62,290 bases of DNA from Bryobacteraceae bacterium (GTDB taxonomy: Bacteria > Acidobacteriota > Terriglobia > Bryobacterales > Bryobacteraceae), in NCBI GenBank assembly GCA_025055455.1, contig JANWXD010000023.1, forward strand, positions 1 to 62,290, read 5' to 3'. The position numbers and the translations under genes were made by a program. The notes beneath the pieces were generated by a model that did not search any database, was not told where the DNA came from, and saw nothing but the letters and a program-made list of their open reading frames with translations. Shown here piece after piece: positions 26,173-33,929 of the stretch. The first letter of the stretch is position 1, and each line of letters starts with the position of its first letter.

Positions 26173-27534
26173 TCACAGATAAAAACCCCAAATCACCGTG
26201 AGCGTCAAGGAGTTGGGCACGCGCGGCGTAATGGCGGCGCCGCGCACGTAACTCAACCCCAGCGTCAGGTAGTAACCCTTGGCGACGCGCATCGAGTAAC
26301 TCAGGGTGCCGGAGAGCGAGTCGTCCCAAACGCTCTTGCCTTGACTCCGTAAGCGATCGGTTACGTAGCGGCTGAATCCGCGGTAGGCGAAAACGAACGA
26401 GGCCAGGTCGACTGGCCGGCTGGCAAACGGGCCTCTCTTGTACACTCTCGCTTCGTAGTAACGGGTGTACGAGTTCAACCGCTCCGGGGCGATCATCGCG
26501 GAGGCGCCGGCGAACCATCCCTGCGCCGGCGAAAGCCCCAGGGTCTTGGCCAACTGATAGTCGACCAACAGATAGCCGCAGTAATTGCCAGCCTCCCGGG
26601 CGCCATCGATCTTGTTGGCGTATTGGCTGGTGTTGTACAGCAATCCCGCCCGCACCCACGTTTGCCGGGACTGCTCGCTGGCCGGCCGCTGATAGCCCAC
26701 TTCGGAAATTTGCAGTAGCTTCTGCCCAGGGGGGAACAGCCGCAAGCCGGTGCGATTGTGCCGCACCGTAGCCGGCCCGCCTTCCGGATGCAGACTTCGC
26801 TGCACGCCGGCTTTGACGTAGATCCCAGCCGGACCTTGCAGGCGCAGGTTGATGCCCGGGGCGACTAAAGGAAAGTAGGACATGCCCACCTGATACGGCA
26901 GCACCGCATAAACTCCCAGCGGCGCCGTAGCCAGCACGCCGCCGATTTGCATCCCGATGAATTCCAGATCGTTCTGCACGTATCCGACTTTGAGCTCGGC
27001 CCGCCGTTCCCCCCAGCGCTTGTAAACGTAGAGGCTCGTCAGGCCGGCCGTCTTCGGCCCGGCCGGATTCCAAGTGGTCCACCTCCAGCCCGCGCTGGCC
27101 TGCAATTGCGCATGGCGCAAACCCAGCTGCCGCATGTCCCAGGAGAAGATGATGTTCATGCCGGCAATCCATGTCGGCCGATGACCGATGTAGGCCTGCT
27201 CGGAGGCAGGGACCGGGGGATCGAGCAGGTTGAAGGAGAAACGCGGCAGCGAATCGAAGCGTAACAGCATCCCTTTGGAAAACAGGGCCCGACGGAAGGC
27301 GGTGTCCACGCCCAGGATCGAGTCTGCGATCGGTTGCCGCGTCACGGCCGCGCCTACCAGGTTCAAGTCCTCGATCGAGCGGGCGCCCGGCCGGCTCTGG
27401 CCCTCCGAGGGTTCGGCGCGCAGCGGTTGGGCCCATACGGCTCCGACGATCCACCCGCAAAGGAGCCAGACCGGCGCCCGCGCGGTGACTTGCCGAAAGA
27501 AAAGTACTCGTCGCTGTTCCGTTCTGCTTCTCAT
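26173..27534 (-). CDS. Outer-membrane porin-like protein (OprB type)
   Basis: A 453-residue protein with a long basic leader and signal peptide (about residues 1-40; WLLCGWIVGAVWAQPLRA). The rest is a repeated pattern of aromatic-rich beta strands (QASAGWRWTTWN, LTSLYVYKRWGERRAELKVGYVQND, YLTLGLSYVRG) and ends in the aromatic-terminated strand LTVIWGFYL, as expected for an outer-membrane beta barrel. The order and size recall OprB-type carbohydrate porins. It is followed, 46 nt on, by the exported esterase gene on the same strand, so the two may work together in oligosaccharide uptake. The family call is moderate. Confidence 0.6.
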   Translation of the reverse strand: MRSRTEQRRVLFFRQVTARAPVWLLCGWIVGAVWAQPLRAEPSEGQSRPGARSIEDLNLVGAAVTRQPIADSILGVDTAFRRALFSKGMLLRFDSLPRFSFNLLDPPVPASEQAYIGHRPTWIAGMNIIFSWDMRQLGLRHAQLQASAGWRWTTWNPAGPKTAGLTSLYVYKRWGERRAELKVGYVQNDLEFIGMQIGGVLATAPLGVYAVLPYQVGMSYFPLVAPGINLRLQGPAGIYVKAGVQRSLHPEGGPATVRHNRTGLRLFPPGQKLLQISEVGYQRPASEQSRQTWVRAGLLYNTSQYANKIDGAREAGNYCGYLLVDYQLAKTLGLSPAQGWFAGASAMIAPERLNSYTRYYEARVYKRGPFASRPVDLASFVFAYRGFSRYVTDRLRSQGKSVWDDSLSGTLSYSMRVAKGYYLTLGLSYVRGAAITPRVPNSLTLTVIWGFYL

Positions 27535-28083
27535 TCGTTGGGGCCTCGAGGGCCCTTGTACTGCGGACGGGCCCGCCCTACTGCTGCACCCAACCGACGC
27601 TGTCCTCCACGATCAAGGTCTGACCCAGCGGGTGCACGTGCCAGGCCGTTCGGGCGCCGGGCTCGAACGTGACGCAGGCGCCTCAAAGTGGTGAAGGCAC
27701 GGGGCAGCAAAAAGCCGTTCGATACGAATCGTGCCGGGCCACTTTACAGTTGACGCCTCGCGCCGAGCTTTTGTTACGGGACGCGATCCGAGCCGATGCC
27801 CGATCTAGTTGTCCGGGGCGAGAGTCCCCCCATCACGCCGTGTCCGTATGGTGAGCTGTACTTTCCGGCGTCGCGCCCATGGGCGGCCCGGAATCCTTTA
27901 TGGGCCTAGCAGATGGAAGCTCCGAGCCCGGAGCGGTTCCGGCACGACTACGAGCGTCTCTTCCGGTGACCGCCGCTTCGGGATCGGCAAGGGATGCGAG
28001 AGAGCGGGGGCACAGGAACAACACCCGCCCGCCCGTCGCTCTCTGTCACATTCGGGGTGTGGGTCAAGTTCCGCTCGGCCCGC
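27535..28083. other. Gene-poor stretch between porin and PEP-CTERM genes
   Basis: About 550 bp with no intact gene. The left part (27555-27728) holds a degraded cupin gene on the minus strand. Nothing else in 27730-28083 could be supported: open frames here have no recognisable domain and lack start signals. No clear terminator or promoter was found. Confidence 0.6.
27555..27728 (-). pseudogene. Cupin-domain protein remnant (frameshift, stop, truncation)
   Basis: On the minus strand the frame RIERLFAAP (from about 27726) continues, after a shift of frame, as [20 protein letters not shown] then [12 protein letters not shown]. This is the metal-binding first motif of YhhW/mandelonitrile-lyase-type cupins ([22 protein letters not shown]...GWVQ). 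A TAG at 27580-27578 interrupts it; the next codons read GGPV as in intact proteins (WVQRxGGPV), after which the match ends. The sequence therefore keeps perhaps 55 residues of a ~130-residue protein, broken by one frameshift and one stop. Confidence 0.6.
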
Positions 28084-28788
28084 TCAGCTACGCACCCGCC
28101 GTCGCGCCCACGCCAACGCCAGGCCGCACGCGACCAAGCCTAACGTAGCCGGCTCAGGCAAAGGCTCGCCCCGCAGACCCATGGAGGTATCGTGGAACCT
28201 CTCTTGCCTGAAATTTACGCCAGCTGATCCGCTGTAAACAAACCATTTGTCATCTAGGACAGCGTTCACGCCGTTGGTCCCGCGGGTTAGGTGTAAATAA
28301 ACCGGCCACCTCCTTGAGTCAAAGTTAGTGCTGAACACTGGCCGGAGCATCAGCCAGTATTCGCCTGGCCCCAATGCGATACTCAATCCCGTCACCGAAA
28401 GCCGATACCCGTTCCCCGGGCCGATCATCCGGGACCAACTCGCCGGCACGGCGTAACCAAACGCCACGAGCGTGCCACCATTGCCCGGAGCTAACCCCCT
28501 GCGGATCTCGTAGTCAGCACCTAAGAAGTGAGTGGAGAGTGCGCCTTCATCCCACACATCGTTATCGGCGAAAATCTCGCTCACCAGCCACCCCACCGAC
28601 GGTACGGAAAAGTTATCATAGAGTGCAAAATCTTGGCTCAGATCCCGGCCGTGGGCGACAACGGTCCAAACACCTTCTATAGAGCCGTTATACCACAGGA
28701 TGGCCGACCCGGAGGCCGGGAAGGCCGCAAGACAAACAGCCAAACCGATCCCGCACCACACGTTTGCAATTCGGAAGCCCGATCTCAT
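28084..28788 (-). CDS. PEP-CTERM sorting domain protein
   Basis: A 234-residue exported protein with a signal peptide (about residues 1-28) and a ~175-residue beta-rich middle of unknown fold. The C-terminus EPATLGLVACGLALAWARRRVRS is a full PEP-CTERM signal: PEP-type motif, hydrophobic helix and arginine cluster, recognised by an exosortase that cuts and anchors such proteins. No exosortase gene lies in the window. The ATG at 28788 has GGGAGGT at a good distance. Confidence 0.8.
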   Translation of the reverse strand: MRSGFRIANVWCGIGLAVCLAAFPASGSAILWYNGSIEGVWTVVAHGRDLSQDFALYDNFSVPSVGWLVSEIFADNDVWDEGALSTHFLGADYEIRRGLAPGNGGTLVAFGYAVPASWSRMIGPGNGYRLSVTGLSIALGPGEYWLMLRPVFSTNFDSRRWPVYLHLTRGTNGVNAVLDDKWFVYSGSAGVNFRQERFHDTSMGLRGEPLPEPATLGLVACGLALAWARRRVRS

Positions 28789-29212
28789 GTCTCTACCTCC
28801 CAAAGTCGCCCTTGCGACTCCTGGAAAAGCCGCTCCGGAGCTCGCAAGCGCCCGCCACTCGGCGCCCCGTGGGAACGCGGCAGCACCGAATCGGCAATTG
28901 CAAGAAGCGAAAGGGTTGGAACATATTCCACAACCGTGGGCCGCCGCCTTCGCACCATCCCGCTGCGCCGAGATTATGCTTAAACGAGAATCTTATGTAC
29001 CATACAGTCAGAATTGTCGTCAAGGTCTATCGGAAGTTCTAGTACCTTTTGGCTCCCGAGTACTCCCAGCCGGTGCGCGGCAAAACTTGGCTGCTCTTTG
29101 GTTTCCCCGCCGCGATGGCGCGCAAGACGCGCGCGTGGCTGGGATCGATGCCTTTTAGTTTGCCATGCGGACCTCGGCTGAGGTATCCCTAATCGGGAAG
29201 GAGGATATCGCC
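28789..29212. other. Divergent intergenic region between PEP-CTERM gene and doxX-like gene
   Basis: About 420 bp, locally AT-richer than the surroundings near 28971-29045. It should contain promoters for both neighbours. A possible minus-strand promoter is TTGACG (29023-29018), an 18-nt spacer and TACATA, about 205 nt before the PEP-CTERM start. A small inverted repeat TGGAACATATTCCA lies near 28917-28930. No gene or RNA structure is supported. Confidence 0.4.
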
Positions 29213-29599
29213 ATGAACGTGTCGCACCTGCGGCCCTATGCGCTCTCGTTGCTGCGGATCATCGCGGGCTTCGGCTTTTGCCTGCACGGCTTTCAAAAGA
29301 TGCTCGGAGTGCTCGGAGGCAAAGTGGCGCAGTTTCCCTCGCTGCCCTGGATCGCGGGCGTCCTGGAACTTTTCGGCGGATTGCTCGTCTTGGTCGGTCT
29401 ATTCACCGCGCCGGTCGCTTTTCTATTGAGCGGGCTGATGGCCGTGGCCTACTTCATGGTCCACGCGCCCCGGGGGTTCTGGCCGATCCTGAACAACGGC
29501 GAGCTGGCCATGCTGTACTGCTTCATCTTTCTCTACCTCGTCACGGCCGGCTCCGGTCCCTGGAGCTTGGACCGGCTATTTCGGAAGAAAGGAACGTGA
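29213..29599 (+). CDS. DoxX family membrane protein
   Basis: A 128-residue four-helix membrane protein. Family phrases are LRIIAGFGFCLHGFQKM (about residues 15-31), GVLELFGGLLVLVGLFTAPVAFLLSGLMAVAYFMVH and GELAMLYCFIFLYLVTAG. DoxX proteins take part in quinone-linked redox reactions or in resistance systems. ATG 29213 has GGAGG about 10 nt upstream. Upstream in the same frame an alternative start would add 16 residues without a better signal. Confidence 0.85.
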   Translation: MNVSHLRPYALSLLRIIAGFGFCLHGFQKMLGVLGGKVAQFPSLPWIAGVLELFGGLLVLVGLFTAPVAFLLSGLMAVAYFMVHAPRGFWPILNNGELAMLYCFIFLYLVTAGSGPWSLDRLFRKKGT

Positions 29600-29661
29600 G
29601 GCCCAGCGCCGCATGTCGCCGCCTGCGGCGCGGCAACGACCAAGCTACCCCGAGCGCTTGC

Positions 29662-30051
29662 TCACGCCTCGAAGCGGTCCCTCAACGGCCGTGGGAGCGC
29701 CGGACAAACGTCCTGCGGGGCAGGGAAGAGGTGCCCTCGGATCCGGGCGACCCAAGCGTAGCCCGCGTCCCGCAAGGCTCGGGGCGTCGCCGCCAGAACC
29801 GCGCCCAGAACCGCCCACGGCCCGCCGAGCCGCCGCAGCACGTAGGCCACGGCGTCCGAGCGCGTGTAAACGGCCCCCGCCGCCGTCCGAACGACGAGGC
29901 TTTGCGGCAAACGGGCGCGTTCTTCGTCGGAGAAGGTTCGCAAGAACGTCGCGCCCCCCAGCGGAGCGAAGCGAAAAGAGCCCTTTCGGTCGTGCGTGGC
30001 AACCAAGCGCACCAGCCAATGGCACAGACCGCAGCCGCCATCGTAAAACAG
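29662..30051 (-). CDS. DCC (DUF393) family thiol-disulfide oxidoreductase-like protein
   Basis: A 129-residue protein of the DCC family. The signature LFYDGGCGLCHWLVRL (D..C..C) lies at the very start of the open frame. No ATG, GTG or TTG precedes it in frame without running well into the upstream isomerase gene; the first usual start codon, GTG 30012, would remove the motif. I therefore place the start at the CTG 30051, 22 nt after the isomerase stop, with reservation. The rest (FRFAPLGGATFLRTF, DAVAYVLRRLGGPWAVLGAVL) matches the family length. It is a likely redox protein of unknown partner. Confidence 0.6.
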   Translation of the reverse strand: MFYDGGCGLCHWLVRLVATHDRKGSFRFAPLGGATFLRTFSDEERARLPQSLVVRTAAGAVYTRSDAVAYVLRRLGGPWAVLGAVLAATPRALRDAGYAWVARIRGHLFPAPQDVCPALPRPLRDRFEA

Positions 30052-30073
30052 CCGATCTACGGCGCCCTGCCGC

Positions 30074-30922
30074 TCAGCCGCGCAGCTTGCGGAAGTTGGC
30101 CAGGCAGCGCTCCACGGTCTCGAGCGGAGGATAGGCGCTGCCCTCCTGCTCGATCAAGTAATATTGCACCCCTCCCACGCGCTCGGCGGCATCGAAGATC
30201 TGCCGCCACGGCGCGGCTCCCTCGCCGAACAGCACGTGATAGCCTTTGTTCGGATCCGGCGACCAGTCCTTGCAGTGGATCGAAGTGATGCGCCCGGGAT
30301 TCTGTTCGATCCACTTGACCGGATCGCCCCCTGCCTCCAGACACGTGCCGACATCGAGCTGGAGCGTGATGTCCTGGCCCGTATTCTTCGCGAGAACTTC
30401 GATCGGCCGCACGCCTTCCAGCGGCCGGAACTCCACCTGGTGGTTGTGGAAGCCGGCCCGCAGCCCGGCAGGACGCATCCTTTCGGCGGCGCGGTTCAGC
30501 GTCTCGGCCACTTTCTTCCAGCCGTCCAAGCTTTCCACCTTGCCGGCGCTCGCCATGATGACGAACTCGCTGCCCAGAATCTTGTTCAGCTCGATGGCCC
30601 GCTCGACGCCGTCGCCTTCGAACGCGCGTGGGCTGTTGTGCGTGGAATAGCACCGGATGCCGAGCTCGTCCAGCAGCTTGCGCACCTCTTTGGCGTAATC
30701 CGGCGTCCACTGGAAGTACGGCGAAAAGAACTCCACGCCCTCGTAACCCATCTTGGCCACCGCCCGGACGGTGGCGGGCAAGTCCTTCGCCAAATCCTGG
30801 CGCACCGAATACAACTCCAAACCGATGGGAATCTTCCGGCGCCCTTGCGCGACCAGCGTCAGCGGCATGGCCGCCGTGGTGGAAAGAAACGAACGTCGAG
30901 AAATGCGGTTATGTGATGTCAT
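30074..30922 (-). CDS. Sugar phosphate isomerase/epimerase-like TIM-barrel protein, exported
   Basis: A 282-residue AP endonuclease 2/xylose isomerase-like barrel with a Tat-like leader (SRRSFLSTTAAMPLTLVA). Typical parts are GLELYSVRQDLAKDL, MGYEGVEFF, LRAGFHNHQVEF (about residues 140-151), QLDVGTC and ITSIHCKDW, which carry metal ligands His/Glu/Asp. Such proteins in planctomycetes and acidobacteria act on sugars or inositol-type compounds; the substrate is unknown. ATG 30922 is used; ATG 30958 would add 12 residues and starts inside a tandem duplication. Confidence 0.8.
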   Translation of the reverse strand: MTSHNRISRRSFLSTTAAMPLTLVAQGRRKIPIGLELYSVRQDLAKDLPATVRAVAKMGYEGVEFFSPYFQWTPDYAKEVRKLLDELGIRCYSTHNSPRAFEGDGVERAIELNKILGSEFVIMASAGKVESLDGWKKVAETLNRAAERMRPAGLRAGFHNHQVEFRPLEGVRPIEVLAKNTGQDITLQLDVGTCLEAGGDPVKWIEQNPGRITSIHCKDWSPDPNKGYHVLFGEGAAPWRQIFDAAERVGGVQYYLIEQEGSAYPPLETVERCLANFRKLRG

Positions 30923-30957
30923 GTTCAGCACCCTGGCATGAATTTGAGATGTACTCA

Positions 30958-30989
30958 TTATTGAACGGGCTCTTTATTGAACGGGCTCT
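30958..30989. repeat. Perfect 16-bp tandem duplication
   Basis: TTATTGAACGGGCTCT occurs twice in a row (30958-30973 and 30974-30989). It fills the gap between the M16 peptidase stop (30989-30991) and the upstream possible start of the isomerase gene (ATG 30958-30956). Confidence 0.9.
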
Positions 30990-32464
30990 CAGGTCGAGGG
31001 ACGCCCTTCGGTGTCATAAACCTCGACCGGCCCGTACTTCTCCAGTACGCCCCGGATTTTGGCCCCGTCGCCCACCGCCACGATTTGCAGCGCCTCCGGC
31101 TGGATGTACTTGCGCGCCACCGCCTGCACGTCGGCGGCGGTCACCGCCATGATCTTCGCCGGATACGTGTCCCAGTAATCCTCGGGAAAACCGTACAGCT
31201 TGCGCGTAATGGCGTAGCTGAGCACTTCTTCGGGCCGCTCCAGGGAAAGGGCGAAGCTGGCCACGACCGCGCGTTTGGCTTCCTCGAGCTCGGCCTCCGG
31301 GACGAGCTCCTCGCGGATGCGGCGGATTTCGTTCAAAAACTCGGTCATGGCGCCTTCGGTCACCTCCGTGCGCATGTCCCCCCCGGCCCGCCACGGCCCG
31401 GGATACTTGGCCGCGCTGAAGAAGCTGTACACGCCGTACGTGTATCCTTTCTCCTCCCGCAGGTTGAGGAACAAGCGCGCCGCCGGTCCGCCGCCCACGA
31501 TCCGGTTCATCACCACCATCGGGATGTAATCCGGGCTCCGGCGGTCAATGGCGATGTTGCCCATCGCCACCGTCGTCTGGACCGAATTCGGCCGGTTGAC
31601 CAAATAAATCCTCCTTTCCGGCGCCGGCTTCGGATGGGCCGGCAGCGTTTCCCTCAGTTCGGTCCTCTTCCACCCCGCCAGCCACTGGTTGAGTTTGGGA
31701 ATCAACTCCTTGGCACGGACGTCGCCGGCAATGGCCAGGATGGCGTTTTGCGGCGCCCAGCGCTCCCGGTGCCAGCGCGCCAGATCCTCGGGGCGGATCC
31801 GGTCAAGAGACTCCAAGGTCGGTGCGATCACCGCCGCCGGGTGATCCCCATACACTGCCCGCGCAAACCGCTCCTGCGCCAAAAAGCTCGGCGAGGCGCG
31901 TTGCTGCCGCAGTTGCACTCTCCGCCGGTCTTTGAGATTCTTCAGTTCCTCGGCAGGAAAAGAGGGATTCAACAGGACATCGGTGAACAAACCGAACCAG
32001 GCCTCGAAATTGTCGCTCAGACCCGAGGCGGTCATGACCGCCTCGGGGGATCCGAAGCCGGCTGCCGCGTTCAGACCCGCCCCCAGGCGCTCGATCTCCT
32101 CGGCGATCTGCCGGCTGGAGCGTGTCTTGGTGCCCTCGCGCAGCATCTCCGCGGTAAGGCTCGCCAGCCCGGGGAGCTCTTTCGGATCGTATAGGCCGCC
32201 CGCTCCGCTGATCAGCAATTGCAGGCTGATCGTCGGCAGGCGGTGGTCCTCCATGATGAGCACCGTCAGCCCGTTGTCGAGCGTGGCCTCCACCGGACGC
32301 GGCAGTTTCACCCGGAGGATCTCTTTGGAGACCGGCGCCCGGTTCTTGCGTTCGATCTTGCTCACCGGTACGGCCTTGCTTTCCCCGGCAGGCGTGGGGA
32401 CCTGAGCAAGGCCGGACACCGCTGCCGTCACTACCCACAGCCGCCACATCATGTGCGATGTCAT
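30989..32464 (-). CDS. M16 family peptidase-like subunit lacking the zinc motif
   Basis: A 491-residue exported protein of the insulinase/pitrilysin family. In place of the active-site HxxEH it has LASLTAEMLREGT, so it should not bind zinc. The C-terminal half keeps the R/Y substrate-binding pattern (RLFLNLREEKGYTYGVYSFF, about residues 318-337). M16B enzymes work as pairs of an active and an inactive subunit, as in mitochondrial MPP. The active partner is the adjacent upstream gene, 14 nt away. Start ATG 32464 has GGAGG; a signal peptide covers about residues 1-20. Confidence 0.88.
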   Translation of the reverse strand: MTSHMMWRLWVVTAAVSGLAQVPTPAGESKAVPVSKIERKNRAPVSKEILRVKLPRPVEATLDNGLTVLIMEDHRLPTISLQLLISGAGGLYDPKELPGLASLTAEMLREGTKTRSSRQIAEEIERLGAGLNAAAGFGSPEAVMTASGLSDNFEAWFGLFTDVLLNPSFPAEELKNLKDRRRVQLRQQRASPSFLAQERFARAVYGDHPAAVIAPTLESLDRIRPEDLARWHRERWAPQNAILAIAGDVRAKELIPKLNQWLAGWKRTELRETLPAHPKPAPERRIYLVNRPNSVQTTVAMGNIAIDRRSPDYIPMVVMNRIVGGGPAARLFLNLREEKGYTYGVYSFFSAAKYPGPWRAGGDMRTEVTEGAMTEFLNEIRRIREELVPEAELEEAKRAVVASFALSLERPEEVLSYAITRKLYGFPEDYWDTYPAKIMAVTAADVQAVARKYIQPEALQIVAVGDGAKIRGVLEKYGPVEVYDTEGRPST

Positions 32465-32478
32465 GCGCGTCGCCTCCT

Positions 32479-33840
32479 TCAGCGCCCGTCCGATGCCGGC
32501 CGCGCCGCCGGCACCGTGGTCACCACGGTCCGGTTCGTTTCCCTCAAATACCTCGCAGCGACCCGCTGTAAATCGCTCTTGGTGATTTTCGCGACCTTCT
32601 CCTCGATCGTGTTGATCAAACCAGGATCGTTATAGTAGACCGCGTATTGCCCGAGCAGAATCGAACGAAACAGCGTGCTCCGCAACGCCTGGGCTCGCTG
32701 GCGGCGCAACTGCATGCGGACTTTTTCTAACTCCCAGTCGGCGACCGGCTCTTTCTTCACTCGTTCGATCTCCTCGTAGACGAGTTTCTCGATCTCGCCG
32801 AGATCCTTGCCGGGCCGTGCCATCACGGTCACCGACCACAGCGACGGCCCCCGGCGTTCCTGCGCGCCACCGAACACTCCCACCGCCACCTGCTGCTCTT
32901 TGACCAACTTCTGATACAGGCGCGAGGACTGCCCGCCCAGCAACACGTCGCCGAGCACGTCGAGCGCGTACCAATCCGGCGTGTTCCCGGGAGGGATCTT
33001 GTAGACGATGTCCAGCCGCGGCGTGCGCGCGAAAGCGTCTTCGAGCTGTTTGCGCCGCTCGGCTTTCTGTTCCGGCTCGGCCATGTCCGGCTCTTTCGGC
33101 GGCGGCTGTGACGGAATCCCTTCGAAGTATTTGCGGACTTTCGCCAAAGCCTCCTCCGTCTTGAAGTCCCCAACCAGCGTCAGCACGGCATTGTTTGGCG
33201 CATAGTAAGTCTTGAAAAACTCCGCCACGTCTTCGAGCGTGGCGGCGTTCAGATCCTCCATCGAGCCGATCGTGGAGTGCTTGTACGCGAAGTTGTCATA
33301 CGCCGTTTCCAAGATCGCCTCGAAGGTCCGCCCGTAGGGCTGGTTATCCACCCGCAGTCGGCGCTCTTCTTGCACCGCGTGGCGCTGATTGTCCAGATTG
33401 GCCTGGTTGATCACCAGCGACCGCATCCGGTCCGCTTCCAAGAACAGACCCAGGTCGAGCTGGTTGGCGGGCAGAGTCTGAAAGTAATTCGTGCGGTCGG
33501 CATTCGTCGTTCCGTTCATGTTGCCGCCGTTGTTCTCGATCAGAATGAAGTGCTCGCCTTTGCCCACGTTTTCCGAGCCCTGGAACATCATGTGCTCGAA
33601 CAGGTGCGCAAAGCCCGTGCGGCCAGGACGCTCGTCGCGCGAACCGACGTTGTAGGTCACGCAGATCGAGTAAGTGGGCGCCGCGTGGTCCTCGGCCAGG
33701 ATCACGCGCAGTCCGTTCTTGAGCTGGAACTGCTTGAACTCGACGCGGATCGGTTTGGGTTTGGCGCTCTGGGCGCGGCCGGCGGGAACAAGCCAAGCCG
33801 CACACCAAAGTCCGGCGAGGAGAAACGCTCTGCGGCGCAT
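32479..33840 (-). CDS. M16 family zinc metallopeptidase, active subunit
   Basis: A 453-residue exported peptidase with signal peptide (about 1-24). It has the inverted zinc motif in TGFAHLFEHMMFQGS (HxxEH, about residues 78-82) and the distal Glu in the region of LRVDNQPYGRTFE. It also has the C-terminal LGGQSSRLYQKLVKEQQVAVGVFGG. It should cleave peptides in the periplasm together with the inactive partner gene downstream. A GGAGGT Shine-Dalgarno precedes the ATG. Confidence 0.92.
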   Translation of the reverse strand: MRRRAFLLAGLWCAAWLVPAGRAQSAKPKPIRVEFKQFQLKNGLRVILAEDHAAPTYSICVTYNVGSRDERPGRTGFAHLFEHMMFQGSENVGKGEHFILIENNGGNMNGTTNADRTNYFQTLPANQLDLGLFLEADRMRSLVINQANLDNQRHAVQEERRLRVDNQPYGRTFEAILETAYDNFAYKHSTIGSMEDLNAATLEDVAEFFKTYYAPNNAVLTLVGDFKTEEALAKVRKYFEGIPSQPPPKEPDMAEPEQKAERRKQLEDAFARTPRLDIVYKIPPGNTPDWYALDVLGDVLLGGQSSRLYQKLVKEQQVAVGVFGGAQERRGPSLWSVTVMARPGKDLGEIEKLVYEEIERVKKEPVADWELEKVRMQLRRQRAQALRSTLFRSILLGQYAVYYNDPGLINTIEEKVAKITKSDLQRVAARYLRETNRTVVTTVPAARPASDGR

Positions 33841-33929
33841 GGGAACCTCCGACCTGAGGCTGAATCCGACGCCCGCCTGCGGACGTCACCCTTCTCGATT
33901 CTCGTTCAATCCGGCCATGGGCGCAAGCC

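Noticed and set aside
27730-28083. Possible RHS-like or other remnant (a stretch reading PYGELYFP on the plus strand)
   Set aside because: Too short and without supporting flanks to identify a family.
28840-28900. A sigma-54-like TGGC...TTGC element upstream of the PEP-CTERM gene
   Set aside because: The spacing between the GG and GC pairs is one base short, so it would not fit the strict -24/-12 rule.
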